Source: Burkholderiaceae bacterium 26
GTDB lineage: Bacteria; Pseudomonadota; Gammaproteobacteria; Burkholderiales; Burkholderiaceae
DNA: 64,000 nt
Direction of reading: 5' to 3'
Assembly (NCBI GenBank): GCA_000955795.1
Contig: JYOB01000003.1
Span: forward strand, 1 to 64,000
Made by a program: the position numbers and the translations under genes. This document shows, one piece after another, positions 12,834-25,092 of this stretch (position 1 is its first letter; each line of letters begins with the position of its first letter). Below the pieces are notes generated by a model, which saw nothing but the letters and a program-made list of their open reading frames with translations, made no database searches and had not been told where the DNA came from.

Positions 12834-13877
12834 ATGGTCAACGTCGATACCAAGCTGCTGGTGATTTTTGTTGAGCTGCTCAGCAAGCGCAACGCCACCT
12901 ACGTGGCTGAAAAGATGCACATGACCGCACCGGCTGTCTCGCATTCGCTGGGCCGTCTACGCGAAATTTTCGACGATCCCCTCTTCATCCGTGTTCCGCA
13001 TGGCCTGACACCCACGCCCAAGGCGCTGGAGCTGGGGCCCAAGGTGCGTGAGATGCTCGACTTGTGGGCCGCCATCAACGAAGGCGACATCGCCACGTTT
13101 GACCCGGCCGAGGCGACCGGCACGTTCAACGTCAGCTTTGCAGGCACGCTGGGCGATGCGCTGTTCGATCGCTTCCTGTTGCGCATCAAGCGACTGGCGC
13201 CGGCATTGCAGGTGCGCCTGACCGAGTCGTCCTCGTGGGAAGCCGATGTCGCCGCCATGCGCGCCAACGAGCTGGATCTGGCGTTCTCGCCGTTCCCCAC
13301 GCGCCATCCCGAGATCATGGAAGAGGTCGTGACCTCGTTCAACATGTGGGTCTGCGCACGCAAGGACCACCCGATCCTCGGGGAACGCTGCACGCTCGAG
13401 CAATATCTCGATTGCGAGCATATCTTCATCGCGCAAGGCAGCCCAGGCAGTCGCGTCGCGCCGTCGCTCATTCCGCTGGACTACGCCTTGCAGCAGCGCG
13501 GCCTCAAGCGCAACTCGACCATGACCGTGCATAGCTGGCGCACACAGGGCGAGGTGGCTGCCCAGACCGACATGATCTTCACGGTCAACTCGCTGATGAA
13601 GGATATGGTCTGCAAGACGTACGACCTGAACGCGTTTCCGTTGCCGGCTGAGCTTGAAACCGTGCTGGGCCTGAACATGCTGTGGCACCGCAGCCGCAAC
13701 ACGCATCCAATGTTGGTGTGGGCGCGTCAGCTCTTCAAGCAGGTTGTGGCCGAATACACCGGGCAGGCGTCGGGCGCTCCGGCCCATCCGCCCGTGCAGG
13801 CCAATGAGCACGGCAAGGCCGAGAAAGGCGGCCAGGGCGACGCAGAAAAGGAGGGCGAGACGCGGTTGTCCGTCTGA
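12834..13877 (+). CDS. phcA: LysR-type global virulence/quorum-sensing regulator PhcA
   Basis: LysR-family transcription factor, DNA-binding helix-turn-helix at about residues 18-40 (NATYVAEKMHMTAPAVSHSL), effector domain from about residue 95. The N-terminus MVNVDTKLLVIFVELLSK matches R. solanacearum PhcA as I remember it, and the neighbours fit: fur, bamE, dapB, leuS on one side and gap, tkt on the other. In R. solanacearum PhcA switches on exopolysaccharide and other density-dependent traits when the PhcBSRQ signal accumulates. The ATG at 12834 gives 347 residues, the expected size; an in-frame start at 12747 would add 29 residues before the conserved N-terminus. The last 35 residues form a hydrophilic tail of low complexity. 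Confidence 0.9.
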   Translation: MVNVDTKLLVIFVELLSKRNATYVAEKMHMTAPAVSHSLGRLREIFDDPLFIRVPHGLTPTPKALELGPKVREMLDLWAAINEGDIATFDPAEATGTFNVSFAGTLGDALFDRFLLRIKRLAPALQVRLTESSSWEADVAAMRANELDLAFSPFPTRHPEIMEEVVTSFNMWVCARKDHPILGERCTLEQYLDCEHIFIAQGSPGSRVAPSLIPLDYALQQRGLKRNSTMTVHSWRTQGEVAAQTDMIFTVNSLMKDMVCKTYDLNAFPLPAELETVLGLNMLWHRSRNTHPMLVWARQLFKQVVAEYTGQASGAPAHPPVQANEHGKAEKGGQGDAEKEGETRLSV

Positions 13878-13903
13878 CATCCGCCATCTCGCCGCTCCAA
13901 TGA

Positions 13904-13937
13904 AAAACGGCCGCAGACGATGCGGCCGTTTTCTTTT
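13904..13937. terminator. Bidirectional terminator between phcA and fur
   Basis: AAAACGGCCGCA / TGCGGCCGTTTT is a perfect 12-pair stem with A and T flanks on both sides, so it can serve the converging phcA and fur transcripts. Confidence 0.85.
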
Positions 13938-13947
13938 GGATAACGCT

Positions 13948-14379
13948 TCAGCGCTTTGGCCGGTGCGGGCAGGCCTCCTTCGAGCAATTGCCGTAGAGCG
14001 ACAGCGCGTGCTCCTGCAGCGCAAAGCCGCGCGCACGGGCAATGCTCTGCTGGCGCTGCTCGATCTCGGCATCGAAAAATTCTTCCACGCGGCCGCAATC
14101 GAGGCACACCAGGTGATCGTGGTGTTTGCCTTCGTTGAGTTCGTAGATCGCCTTGCCGGATTCGAAGTTGTTGCGTGACAGCAGCCCCGCCTGTTCGAAC
14201 TGCGTCAGCACGCGATAGACCGTGGCCAAGCCAATGTCCATGTGCTCGGCGAGCAGGATGCGGTACACGTCTTCGGCGCTCATGTGGCGCTCTTCGCTGG
14301 TCTGAAAGATCTCGAGGATCTTCAACCGCGGCACCGTGGCTTTCAGACCGATGTTCTTGAGGTCTGCAGGACTCGGCAT
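13948..14379 (-). CDS. fur: Ferric uptake regulator Fur
   Basis: Iron-responsive repressor. It has the winged-helix domain (residues about 1-85, with [13 protein letters not shown]), the metal-binding [13 protein letters not shown] and two cysteine pairs, Cys92/Cys95 and Cys132/Cys137, which form the structural zinc site. At 143 residues it has the usual Fur length. It is divergent from bamE with 149 bases between them, the common betaproteobacterial arrangement. No convincing Fur box was found in that gap. Confidence 0.95.
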   Translation of the reverse strand: MPSPADLKNIGLKATVPRLKILEIFQTSEERHMSAEDVYRILLAEHMDIGLATVYRVLTQFEQAGLLSRNNFESGKAIYELNEGKHHDHLVCLDCGRVEEFFDAEIEQRQQSIARARGFALQEHALSLYGNCSKEACPHRPKR

Positions 14380-14397
14380 GCGCCAGGCTCCCTAGAG

Positions 14398-14403
14398 TAC
14401 AAT
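14398..14403 (+). promoter_or_regulatory. Candidate -10 element for bamE in the fur-bamE gap
   Basis: TACAAT about 125 bases before bamE. The -35 is unclear. On the other strand TATGAT at about 14425-14430 could serve fur. Confidence 0.3.
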
Positions 14404-14528
14404 GTTCGGATTCCAATCATAAGGGTTTTGGCGGCAAAAGTCCTATTGACGGGCCTGCACGATGTGCCTGGCCCTCGCCGATTCCTCCCGTACCGGCATG
14501 TCCGGAACCGTTTGAAGGCCGATCGCTC

Positions 14529-15185
14529 ATGACCTTTTCCTTTGCGCGCAGTCCTGTCCGTTTTGCCCACGTCGCCCGTCGCGGCGGTCTGTTGGTGGGT
14601 GCCATGCTCGCTGCGTCGGCGTTGCTGGCCGGATGCGGCACCTATGACAGCACCACGCGCAAGATCGCCAATGCCATCACGCCGTATCGCATCGATATCG
14701 TGCAAGGCAATTTCGTTTCGCGCGAACAAGCGGCGCAGCTCAAGGAAGGCATGACGCGCGACCAAGTGCGCTTCGTACTCGGCACGCCGCTGTTGACGGA
14801 TATGTTCCATGCCAACCGCTGGGACTACATCTTCTCATTCAAGCGTGGCAACACGGCCGTTGTGCAGGAACGCAAGCTGACCGTGTGGTTTGACGGCGAT
14901 CGCCTGGCCAAGTGGGTGGGCGCCGATGAACTGCCGTCCGAATCGGAGCTGATCTCCGAGATCGATGGCATCAAGCGCCCGAAGAAGGATGCCGCGCAAG
15001 CCGCTGCTGCTGCGGGTGCCGCACCGGCAGCGCGCGCGCCGTCGATTCCGTCGGCTGAAGCAGCTGACCGTGTGCAGTCGACCACCGGCTCCAAAAACAG
15101 TGTTGACGTGACGTTGCCGGAGCGCCGCACTGGTGGTGGCGGTACCGACACCAGCGTTCCGCCGCCGGCCACCACGTCGCCCTGA
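14529..15185 (+). CDS. bamE: Outer-membrane protein assembly factor BamE (SmpA/OmlA lipoprotein)
   Basis: Lipoprotein of the BAM complex that inserts beta-barrel proteins in the outer membrane. The signal peptide ends in the lipobox LLAGC (Cys about residue 36). The SmpA/OmlA core follows, with VSREQAAQLKEGMTRDQVRFVLGTPL and the closing WVGADELPSE. The C-terminal 60 residues are an Ala/Pro/Ser-rich tail beyond the conserved domain, as often found in Burkholderiales. Divergent from fur. Confidence 0.92.
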   Translation: MTFSFARSPVRFAHVARRGGLLVGAMLAASALLAGCGTYDSTTRKIANAITPYRIDIVQGNFVSREQAAQLKEGMTRDQVRFVLGTPLLTDMFHANRWDYIFSFKRGNTAVVQERKLTVWFDGDRLAKWVGADELPSESELISEIDGIKRPKKDAAQAAAAAGAAPAARAPSIPSAEAADRVQSTTGSKNSVDVTLPERRTGGGGTDTSVPPPATTSP

Positions 15186-15234
15186 ACGCCCAGAGGCGCG
15201 CGTAGCCGGAGCATCGGCACACCATCTTCGAGCG

Positions 15235-15268
15235 AGCGGCGGACGGGTTCCGCCGCTTGTGCGTTTTA
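15235..15268 (+). terminator. Probable terminator after bamE
   Basis: AGCGGCGGA / TCCGCCGCT stem with a five-base loop, followed by TGTGCGTTTT. The T tract is interrupted, so it may be leaky. Confidence 0.5.
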
Positions 15269-15308
15269 CAGACCGCTTTCTCTTTTGCAGCTTTTCGCTT
15301 CCACCGAC

Positions 15309-18912
<3,604 letters not shown>

Positions 18913-18936
18913 TCGGCCATCCCACTCAAGGAACGC

Positions 18937-19467
18937 ATGGTTATGTCGTTGTCCCGAGGTTTGTCCCGCCGCCGCTTTGGTCGCTCTGTCCTTGCCGTGG
19001 CGATCGCGCTGCCGGCGCTGTCCGCCTGCGGTTTTCACATGCGGGGCAATACCGACTTCGCGTTCAAGCGGCTGTACATCAATCTGCCGCAGAACTCGCA
19101 GATGCGCGCGCAGCTGCGGCGGCTGATCGACAACGGCTCCGACACTATCATCGTGTCGGACAAGAAAGACGCCGATGCGCTGCTCGACGTGCTGGCCGAA
19201 GACCGAGTAAAGACCATCTCGTCGCTCACGCCGCAGGGTGTGGTGCGCGAATACCGCATTACGTATCGCTTCCGCTTCCAGCTGCGCGATGCGCACGACA
19301 ACCTGCTGATCCCTCCGTCGGAAATCACGCAGTTCCGCGATCTTTCGTACAACGAGACGCAGGTGCTCGCCAAGGATTACGAAGAAGCGGCGCTCTACCG
19401 CGACATGCAGGGCGATACGATCAACCAGCTTGTGCGGCGTCTGGCCGCTGTGAAGCTGCCGTCGTAA
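18937..19467 (+). CDS. lptE: LPS-assembly lipoprotein LptE
   Basis: Outer-membrane lipoprotein that plugs LptD and helps deliver lipopolysaccharide to the surface. The twin-Arg-rich N-terminus and hydrophobic stretch end in the lipobox LSAC, then GFHMRGNTDFAFK, the typical LptE start. AAGGAA precedes the ATG at 18937; a second ATG at 18943 is possible. It lies between leuS and holA as in most Proteobacteria. Confidence 0.9.
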   Translation: MVMSLSRGLSRRRFGRSVLAVAIALPALSACGFHMRGNTDFAFKRLYINLPQNSQMRAQLRRLIDNGSDTIIVSDKKDADALLDVLAEDRVKTISSLTPQGVVREYRITYRFRFQLRDAHDNLLIPPSEITQFRDLSYNETQVLAKDYEEAALYRDMQGDTINQLVRRLAAVKLPS

Positions 19468-19492
19468 GCGGCGGATCAGGGCAAGGTTTGCC

Positions 19493-20569
19493 ATGCAATT
19501 GCGGCTCGATGCGCTCGAAAGTCATCTGAAGCAGGCCACCACCAAGGGGCTCGCGCCGCTGTACGTGGTGCACGGCGACGAGCACCTGCTCGCACTGGAA
19601 GCTGTTGATGTACTGCGCCAGGCCGCCCGTGCGCAGGGCTTTACCGAGCGCGAGGTGATGAGCGTCGAGCGCGGTTTCTCGTGGTCGCGCGTGACCGAGG
19701 CGCAGCAGTCGATGTCGCTGTTCGGGGATCGCAAGATCGTCGAATTGCGTATTCCGTCCGGCAAGCCCGGCAAGGATGGCGGCGAGGCACTGCGCGCATT
19801 GGCTGCGGGTACGCCGTCCGGGCCGGCCACCGACACCCTCACATTGATCACGCTGCCGCGTCTGGACTTTGCGACCGCCAAATCTGCGTGGTTCGCGGCG
19901 CTGGAAGGCGCGGGCGTGTCGATCAAGATCGATTCGGTGGACCGCACCAAGCTGCCCGGCTGGATTGGCGAGCGCCTGGCACGCCAGCAGCAGCGCGTGG
20001 AGCCTGGCGAGCCCGGCCGGCGCGCACTGCAGTTCATTGCCGACCGTGTGGAAGGTAACCTGCTGGCCGCGCATCAGGAAATCCAGAAGCTTGGTCTGCT
20101 GCATCCGCCGGGCGTATTGACGTTCGACGATGTGCACGATGCGGTGCTCAACGTGGCGCGCTACGACGTGTTCAAGCTGTCTGAAGCCATGCTGGCGGGC
20201 GATGTGCCGCGGCTGGTCCGCATGCTCGAAGGCCTGCGGGGCGAGGGCGAAGCCACGGTCTTGGTCCTCTGGACGTTGACCGAAGAAATTCGCGTATTAT
20301 CAAAAATCGCCTCGGGCGCGGCCCAGGGCAAGCCGGTGGCGTCCATGCTGCGGGAGCTTCGGGTCTGGGGCCCGCGCGAGCGGCTGGTGCCGCAGGCGGC
20401 GCAGCGGCTGTCGCAGCGCGAGCTGGAAGGTGCGCTCTCGATGGCTGCCAAGCTGGATCGGCAGGTCAAGGGATTGCGCGAACCATCGCTTCCGGCTGAA
20501 CCATGGGATGGCCTGCTGCAACTGGCGATGCGCATCGCGCGGCCGGGCAGCCTCCCGGTGCCGGCCTGA
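19493..20569 (+). CDS. holA: DNA polymerase III subunit delta
   Basis: Subunit of the clamp loader that opens the beta clamp. [18 protein letters not shown] is the usual N-terminal motif of HolA, followed by the AAA+-like core ([13 protein letters not shown], then [20 protein letters not shown]) and a C-terminal helical domain. At 358 residues the length is normal. It starts 25 bases after lptE. Confidence 0.92.
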   Translation: MQLRLDALESHLKQATTKGLAPLYVVHGDEHLLALEAVDVLRQAARAQGFTEREVMSVERGFSWSRVTEAQQSMSLFGDRKIVELRIPSGKPGKDGGEALRALAAGTPSGPATDTLTLITLPRLDFATAKSAWFAALEGAGVSIKIDSVDRTKLPGWIGERLARQQQRVEPGEPGRRALQFIADRVEGNLLAAHQEIQKLGLLHPPGVLTFDDVHDAVLNVARYDVFKLSEAMLAGDVPRLVRMLEGLRGEGEATVLVLWTLTEEIRVLSKIASGAAQGKPVASMLRELRVWGPRERLVPQAAQRLSQRELEGALSMAAKLDRQVKGLREPSLPAEPWDGLLQLAMRIARPGSLPVPA

Positions 20570-20642
20570 TCCGCGCCATCGGCGCAAGCCTCCGAATTGT
20601 CCTCACACTGAATTTGCCGGCAGCTCGCCGGTCGCGATCATC

Positions 20643-21923
20643 ATGAAGCAGCTCGACGTGAACGAATACATGGCCCTGGTCGGCCGTCAGGCGCGCACCG
20701 CCTCGCGCGGCATGGCACGTGCAGGCACCGCGCAAAAGAACCGCGCGCTGTTGCATATTGCAGCCGCAGTCCGTCGCGATGCCGCCAAGCTCAAAGAGAT
20801 CAACGCACGCGACGTCGAGCGCGCCCGCGCCAACGGCCAGGATGCTGCTTTCATCGACCGCCTCACGCTGACCGACCGCGCCATCGACACCATGGCCGCA
20901 GGCCTCGAGCAGATCGCCGCGCTGCCCGACCCCATCGGCGAGATCAGCAACATGAAGTTCCGCCCGACCGGCATCCAGGTCGGCCAGATGCGCGTGCCGC
21001 TTGGCGTGATCGGCATCATCTATGAGTCGCGCCCGAACGTGACGGTGGACGCCGCGGCGCTGTGCATCAAGTCAGGCAACGCGACCATTCTGCGCGGCGG
21101 CTCCGAGGCGATCGAATCAAACGGCGCGCTGGCGGCGCTCATCGAGGAAGGGTTGGCCGATGCGGGCTTGCCTGCCAACGCCGTACAGGTTGTGGCCACC
21201 ACGGATCGCGCGGCGGTCGGCAAGCTCATCACCATGACGGAGTATGTCGACGTGATCGTGCCGCGCGGCGGCAAGAGCCTGATCGCGCGCCTGATCGAAG
21301 AAGCTCGGGTGCCGATGATCAAGCACCTGGACGGCATCTGTCACGTCTACATCGACGCCGATGCCGACATCGAAAAGGCCGTGCGCGTGTGCGACAACGC
21401 CAAGACTCAGCGCTATGCGCCGTGCAACACGATGGAGACGCTGCTCGTGTCGCGCGATGTGGCTGCGCGCGCGTTGCCGCCTCTGGTGAAGATTTACCAG
21501 GACAAGGGCGTTGAACTGCGCGTATGCCCGGCCACGCGCGCCACGCTGGAAGCTGCCGGCTTCGGCAATCTGAAAGATGCCGTTGAGGCCGACTGGCACA
21601 CCGAATACCTCGCGCCGATCCTGTCGATCCGCACCGTTGACGGCCTGGACGCCGCCATCGAGCACATCAACACCTACGGCTCCGCGCATACCGATTCCAT
21701 CATCACCGAGAATTATTCGACCGGCATGCGCTTCCTGCGCGAGGTCGACTCGGCCAGCGTGATGATTAACGCGTCCACGCGATTTGCCGATGGCTTCGAG
21801 TACGGCCTGGGCGCCGAGATCGGCATCTCGAACGACAAGCTGCACGCGCGTGGACCGGTCGGGCTGGAGGGGCTGACCTCGTTGAAGTACGTCGTGTTCG
21901 GGCACGGCGAGATTCGCACCTGA
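20643..21923 (+). CDS. proA: Gamma-glutamyl phosphate reductase
   Basis: NADPH-dependent reductase, second step of proline synthesis. The aldehyde dehydrogenase-like fold is shown by [16 protein letters not shown] and [12 protein letters not shown]; the catalytic Cys is in [11 protein letters not shown]. The ATG at 20643 gives 426 residues and matches the family start (about ten residues before [10 protein letters not shown]); longer reading frames overlap holA. proC, the next enzyme, is at 57.3 kb in the same window. Confidence 0.95.
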   Translation: MKQLDVNEYMALVGRQARTASRGMARAGTAQKNRALLHIAAAVRRDAAKLKEINARDVERARANGQDAAFIDRLTLTDRAIDTMAAGLEQIAALPDPIGEISNMKFRPTGIQVGQMRVPLGVIGIIYESRPNVTVDAAALCIKSGNATILRGGSEAIESNGALAALIEEGLADAGLPANAVQVVATTDRAAVGKLITMTEYVDVIVPRGGKSLIARLIEEARVPMIKHLDGICHVYIDADADIEKAVRVCDNAKTQRYAPCNTMETLLVSRDVAARALPPLVKIYQDKGVELRVCPATRATLEAAGFGNLKDAVEADWHTEYLAPILSIRTVDGLDAAIEHINTYGSAHTDSIITENYSTGMRFLREVDSASVMINASTRFADGFEYGLGAEIGISNDKLHARGPVGLEGLTSLKYVVFGHGEIRT

Positions 21924-21943
21924 TATCGCTTGTTGCACGTAAA

Positions 21944-21972
21944 GCGCCGCCACGAGCGGCGCGACGTTTTTC
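21944..21972 (+). terminator. Terminator after proA
   Basis: GCGCCGC / GCGGCGC stem followed by GACGTTTTTC. Confidence 0.7.
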
Positions 21973-22008
21973 TCGATCGCGCTTCACACCATTCACGGGA
22001 CTGTTCGC

Positions 22009-22431
22009 ATGCTCTGGGTCAAAGCCTTTCACATCGTCTTCATTGCGTCTTGGTTTGCCGGGCTGTTCTATCTGCCGCGCATTTTCGTCAACCTGGCGAT
22101 GGAAACCGAGCGCGCGGCCATCACGCGCCTGCTGATCATGGCGCGTAAGCTGTTCCGCTTCACGACCATGCTGGCGATTGTCGCGATCCTGCTTGGGCTG
22201 TGGCTGTTCCTGGGATATCACATCGGGCTGTATCCGCCCAATGGTTGGATGCACGCGAAGCTCGCGCTGGTGCTCGTGACGATCGGATATCACCACGGTT
22301 GTGGCGTGCTGCTGCGCAAGTTCGAGGCGGGCGCCAATAAGCGCTCCCACAAGTTCTACCGCTGGTTCAATGAACTGCCGGTGCTGTTGTTGCTGGCGAT
22401 TACGATCCTGGTGGTCGTCAAGCCGTTCTGA
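22009..22431 (+). CDS. hemJ: HemJ-type protoporphyrinogen IX oxidase (CopD-like membrane protein)
   Basis: Small inner-membrane protein (140 residues, about four membrane helices) with the signature H-x6-WFAGLFYLPR at its N-terminus and a GWMHAKLALV segment in the middle; these His residues are the conserved ones of HemJ. HemJ oxidises protoporphyrinogen IX in bacteria that lack HemG and HemY. Whether another such enzyme exists elsewhere in this genome is unknown. Located between proA and the rRNA methyltransferase, separated from the latter by a large inverted repeat. Confidence 0.82.
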   Translation: MLWVKAFHIVFIASWFAGLFYLPRIFVNLAMETERAAITRLLIMARKLFRFTTMLAIVAILLGLWLFLGYHIGLYPPNGWMHAKLALVLVTIGYHHGCGVLLRKFEAGANKRSHKFYRWFNELPVLLLLAITILVVVKPF

Positions 22432-22434
22432 GAC

Positions 22435-22537
22435 CACTGCAAAAGGATTCTGACGGCCCAACCCCTCCTTACCGTACGACTTGTACTGTCTGCGTCGGCG
22501 TTGAACCGTCAGAACCGCTTCGCTTCATTTTGCAGTG
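22435..22537. repeat. 103-nt imperfect inverted repeat between hemJ and the rRNA methyltransferase gene
   Basis: The ends CACTGCAAAA (22435-22444) and TTTTGCAGTG (22528-22537) are perfect complements. Inside them TTCTGACGGCCCAAC pairs with GTTGAACCGTCAGAA at 13 of 15 positions; the right arm carries about ten extra bases (GAAGCGAAGC on the other strand). The centre contains CCGTACGACTTGTACTGTCTGCG. It is not followed by a T tract, so it does not look like an ordinary terminator. It may be a dispersed palindromic repeat or a structured 5' leader of the downstream gene. Confidence 0.7.
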
Positions 22538-22560
22538 ATCTCTAACTATTTTGTCTTCCG

Positions 22561-23970
22561 ATGGCAACTGCTTACTTCGCGCCATGCCCCCGTGGGCTAG
22601 AACAGGCGCTGGCCGATGAACTGGCCGAAATCGCCATCCGCCCGGAGGTGGATGAGCTGGCCGCGTTCGAGGTGGGCCGCACCGTGCCGGGTGGCGTGCA
22701 CTTCTTCGGCACGCAGGGTGCGGCGTATGCCGTCAACCTGCACAGCCGCATCGCCAGCCGCGTGCTGATGCGCCTCGGCTCGCGCGGTTATCGCTCGGAA
22801 GACGACATCTACGCGCTGGCCGCCGCGCAGCGCTGGGAAGACTATTTCACGCCCGACGAGATGATTCGCGTGGATGTGACCGCGCACAAATCGCCGTTGC
22901 AGAGCCTGAAGTTTGTCGGCCTGCGCGTGAAGGACGGGGTGTGTGACCGCTTCCGCCAGCGCATGGGCGCGCGGCCCAGCGTTGACACCGTCTCGCCGGA
23001 CGTGCGCATCTACGCCTACCTGACCGAGACCGACTGCACGATCTACCTCGACACCACCGGCGAGCCGCTCTTCAAGCGCGGCTGGCGCCAGGAAAAGGGC
23101 GAGGCGCCGCTGAAGGAAAACCTTGCAGCCGGCATTCTGCGCTTGACGGGCTGGACGGGTGCCCACGGCATGCCGTTCTACGATCCGATGTGCGGCAGCG
23201 GCACATTCCTCGTTGAAGCTGCGCAGCGCGCGCTTGGCATTGCGCCGGGCGGCCAGCGCGCCTTCGCCTGCGAGTGGTTGCAGGACCACGACGCCAAATG
23301 CTTCAAGCGCCTGCGCGAAGCCGCCGCCGATGCTGCCGCCGCCTCCATGCGCCGTGCGCCGCCGTTGGTTGCTGGCGCCGACATTTCCACCGACATGCTT
23401 GCCTATGCCGCCGCCAACTGGCAGCGTGCCGGTCTGCCTGGCGAGCCTGTGCTCAAGCAAGTCGATGCGCGCTTCGGCAAGCCGCCATTCGAGACCGCCG
23501 GTGTGTTGCTGATGAATCCACCTTACGGCGAGCGTATTGTCGTGCGTGGTGCACACGGTTCGCGCCGCCGCCGGCCGGAAGGCGAGGGTGAGGAAGACGG
23601 CACCGTGTTCGAGCGCGCCAGCCGCGCCATGGGCGCCCCGCGCGACGATGGCCGCCGTCCGATGCGTGAGCTGCGTCAGCCCGAACCGCCGCCGCCGATC
23701 GACCCCGAGGAAGAGGCCGCCGCCAACGAATTTGCGCAAGCCTTTGCCGGCACGCTCAAGCGCGACTTCGCCGGCTGGAAGGCGTTCGTCTTTACCGGCG
23801 ATCTCTCGATGCCGCGTCGGATGCGACTGAAGGAATCGCAGCGCACGCCGCTCTACAACGGCAACATCGAATGCCGTCTGTTCCGCTTCGACATGGTGAA
23901 GGGCGGCATGCGCGATCGGCCCGAGCGGCCCGCACAGGGCGATGCTTCAAACGGCAACGCCGACGCATAA
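22561..23970 (+). CDS. rlmL: THUMP-domain 23S rRNA (guanine-N2) methyltransferase, RlmL N-domain type
   Basis: SAM-dependent methyltransferase for 23S rRNA. The N-terminal THUMP domain is about residues 45-165, SAM motif I is DPMCGSGTF at 208-216 and the catalytic NPPYGER is at 319-325. The C-terminal TPLYNGNIECRLFRFDM is characteristic of RlmL. Unlike E. coli RlmKL it lacks the second (RlmK) domain, as usual in betaproteobacteria. A charged, Arg/Glu/Pro-rich insertion of about 60 residues (330-390) follows the catalytic motif. No Shine-Dalgarno is visible before the ATG, and the 103-nt inverted repeat ends 23 bases upstream. Confidence 0.85.
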   Translation: MATAYFAPCPRGLEQALADELAEIAIRPEVDELAAFEVGRTVPGGVHFFGTQGAAYAVNLHSRIASRVLMRLGSRGYRSEDDIYALAAAQRWEDYFTPDEMIRVDVTAHKSPLQSLKFVGLRVKDGVCDRFRQRMGARPSVDTVSPDVRIYAYLTETDCTIYLDTTGEPLFKRGWRQEKGEAPLKENLAAGILRLTGWTGAHGMPFYDPMCGSGTFLVEAAQRALGIAPGGQRAFACEWLQDHDAKCFKRLREAAADAAAASMRRAPPLVAGADISTDMLAYAAANWQRAGLPGEPVLKQVDARFGKPPFETAGVLLMNPPYGERIVVRGAHGSRRRRPEGEGEEDGTVFERASRAMGAPRDDGRRPMRELRQPEPPPPIDPEEEAAANEFAQAFAGTLKRDFAGWKAFVFTGDLSMPRRMRLKESQRTPLYNGNIECRLFRFDMVKGGMRDRPERPAQGDASNGNADA

Positions 23971-24002
23971 GCATCGGCGTTTGTGACAACTGCGGGCCTG
24001 CT

Positions 24003-25010
24003 TCAGGCGGCCTGCAGATCCTGGAAATGCTCCATCCACGCCGCGAGTTGATCCGGCGTGAGCTGCGTCTGGTTGTCGAGCAGGCGCAGCTTGACCGTCG
24101 CACCATCGCGCTCGGCCGTGAGCGACCAACCCTTGCCATCGAGCCACAGCAGGAACGCCAGCCACTTGGCATGCGATTCCGACACCTTGTGCGTGGACGC
24201 CGCCTCCAGGAATTCCGTCAGCGCGGTGAGATCCACTACCGCCGCCGCATCGCTGCCTGACGGCGAGACCTTGCCGTCAAGCACCTCGGCCAGCACTTCC
24301 AACGCCTGCGCCGCGGGCTTGCTGTCAAAGCGCGATGACAGGTCCACATATGCCTGCCGCACTGCGTGGCTGAACTCGCCGGTACGCAGGCTTTCTTCGC
24401 CGATCAGCTCGGTGTAATCCTTCATCGCCCAGTCGGGCTGTGCCAGCGATTGCAGACCCACGGCGGCGGCGGCACGCAGGTAATCGTTGACGGCGCTGAA
24501 CGACGACAGCCCCGACACCGCGAGGTACAGCGTCTGCAGTGCGCCGATGCGATGCGTAAGCGTTTGGCTCTGGCGCACGGTCATCTTTTCGCGCAGCAGC
24601 GCGTCACGTTCGCGACGCAGATCGGAGAATTCCAATGCCTGCTTCAGTTCCACACGTAGCGCGGTGATGTCCCACGGCTTCTTGATGTAGCGGTGAATCT
24701 GCCCCTGGTTGACTGCCTCAACCGTGTCTTCGATTTCGGAGTAGGCGGTAGTCAGGATGCGCACGAGGTGCGGGTAGCGCTCGCGCGCGTAGCGCAGCAA
24801 CTCGTTGCCGAGTTCACCAGGCATGCGCTGGTCTGACACGAGCACACCCAGCGTGGCGGCGTGCTGGTCGAGCATGCGCTTGCCTTCTTCGACCGAGGTG
24901 GCGGTGACGACCGGCGCCAGTGAACCGATGGCACGGCCGAAGTAAGTCAGCGCCAATGTTTCATCGTCCACGTACAGGATCTTGGGCTCGTTGCCCCCGG
25001 GATTGGTCAT
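24003..25010 (-). CDS. phcQ: Response regulator PhcQ
   Basis: Last gene of the phcBSRQ operon. The receiver domain (about residues 8-125) has the acidic pair Asp15/Asp16, phosphoacceptor Asp60 (VSDQRMP) and the Lys in YIKKPWD. The remaining 200 residues are helical with no recognisable DNA-binding or GGDEF/HD-GYP output. In R. solanacearum PhcQ takes part in passing the PhcS signal to PhcA-controlled genes. It starts 82 bases after phcR. It converges with the rRNA methyltransferase gene. Confidence 0.88.
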   Translation of the reverse strand: MTNPGGNEPKILYVDDETLALTYFGRAIGSLAPVVTATSVEEGKRMLDQHAATLGVLVSDQRMPGELGNELLRYARERYPHLVRILTTAYSEIEDTVEAVNQGQIHRYIKKPWDITALRVELKQALEFSDLRRERDALLREKMTVRQSQTLTHRIGALQTLYLAVSGLSSFSAVNDYLRAAAAVGLQSLAQPDWAMKDYTELIGEESLRTGEFSHAVRQAYVDLSSRFDSKPAAQALEVLAEVLDGKVSPSGSDAAAVVDLTALTEFLEAASTHKVSESHAKWLAFLLWLDGKGWSLTAERDGATVKLRLLDNQTQLTPDQLAAWMEHFQDLQAA

Positions 25011-25092
25011 CCGTCACTCCTCATAGCAATTGCAGTCGATACGGCAAACGCGCGGATCACGTGCGGCCTGGTTCGTAAGTCTTGTGGTCTTG

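Noticed and set aside
14380-14528. Search for a Fur box between fur and bamE
   Set aside because: Only scattered partial matches (for example AATCAT); nothing close to the 19-base palindrome.
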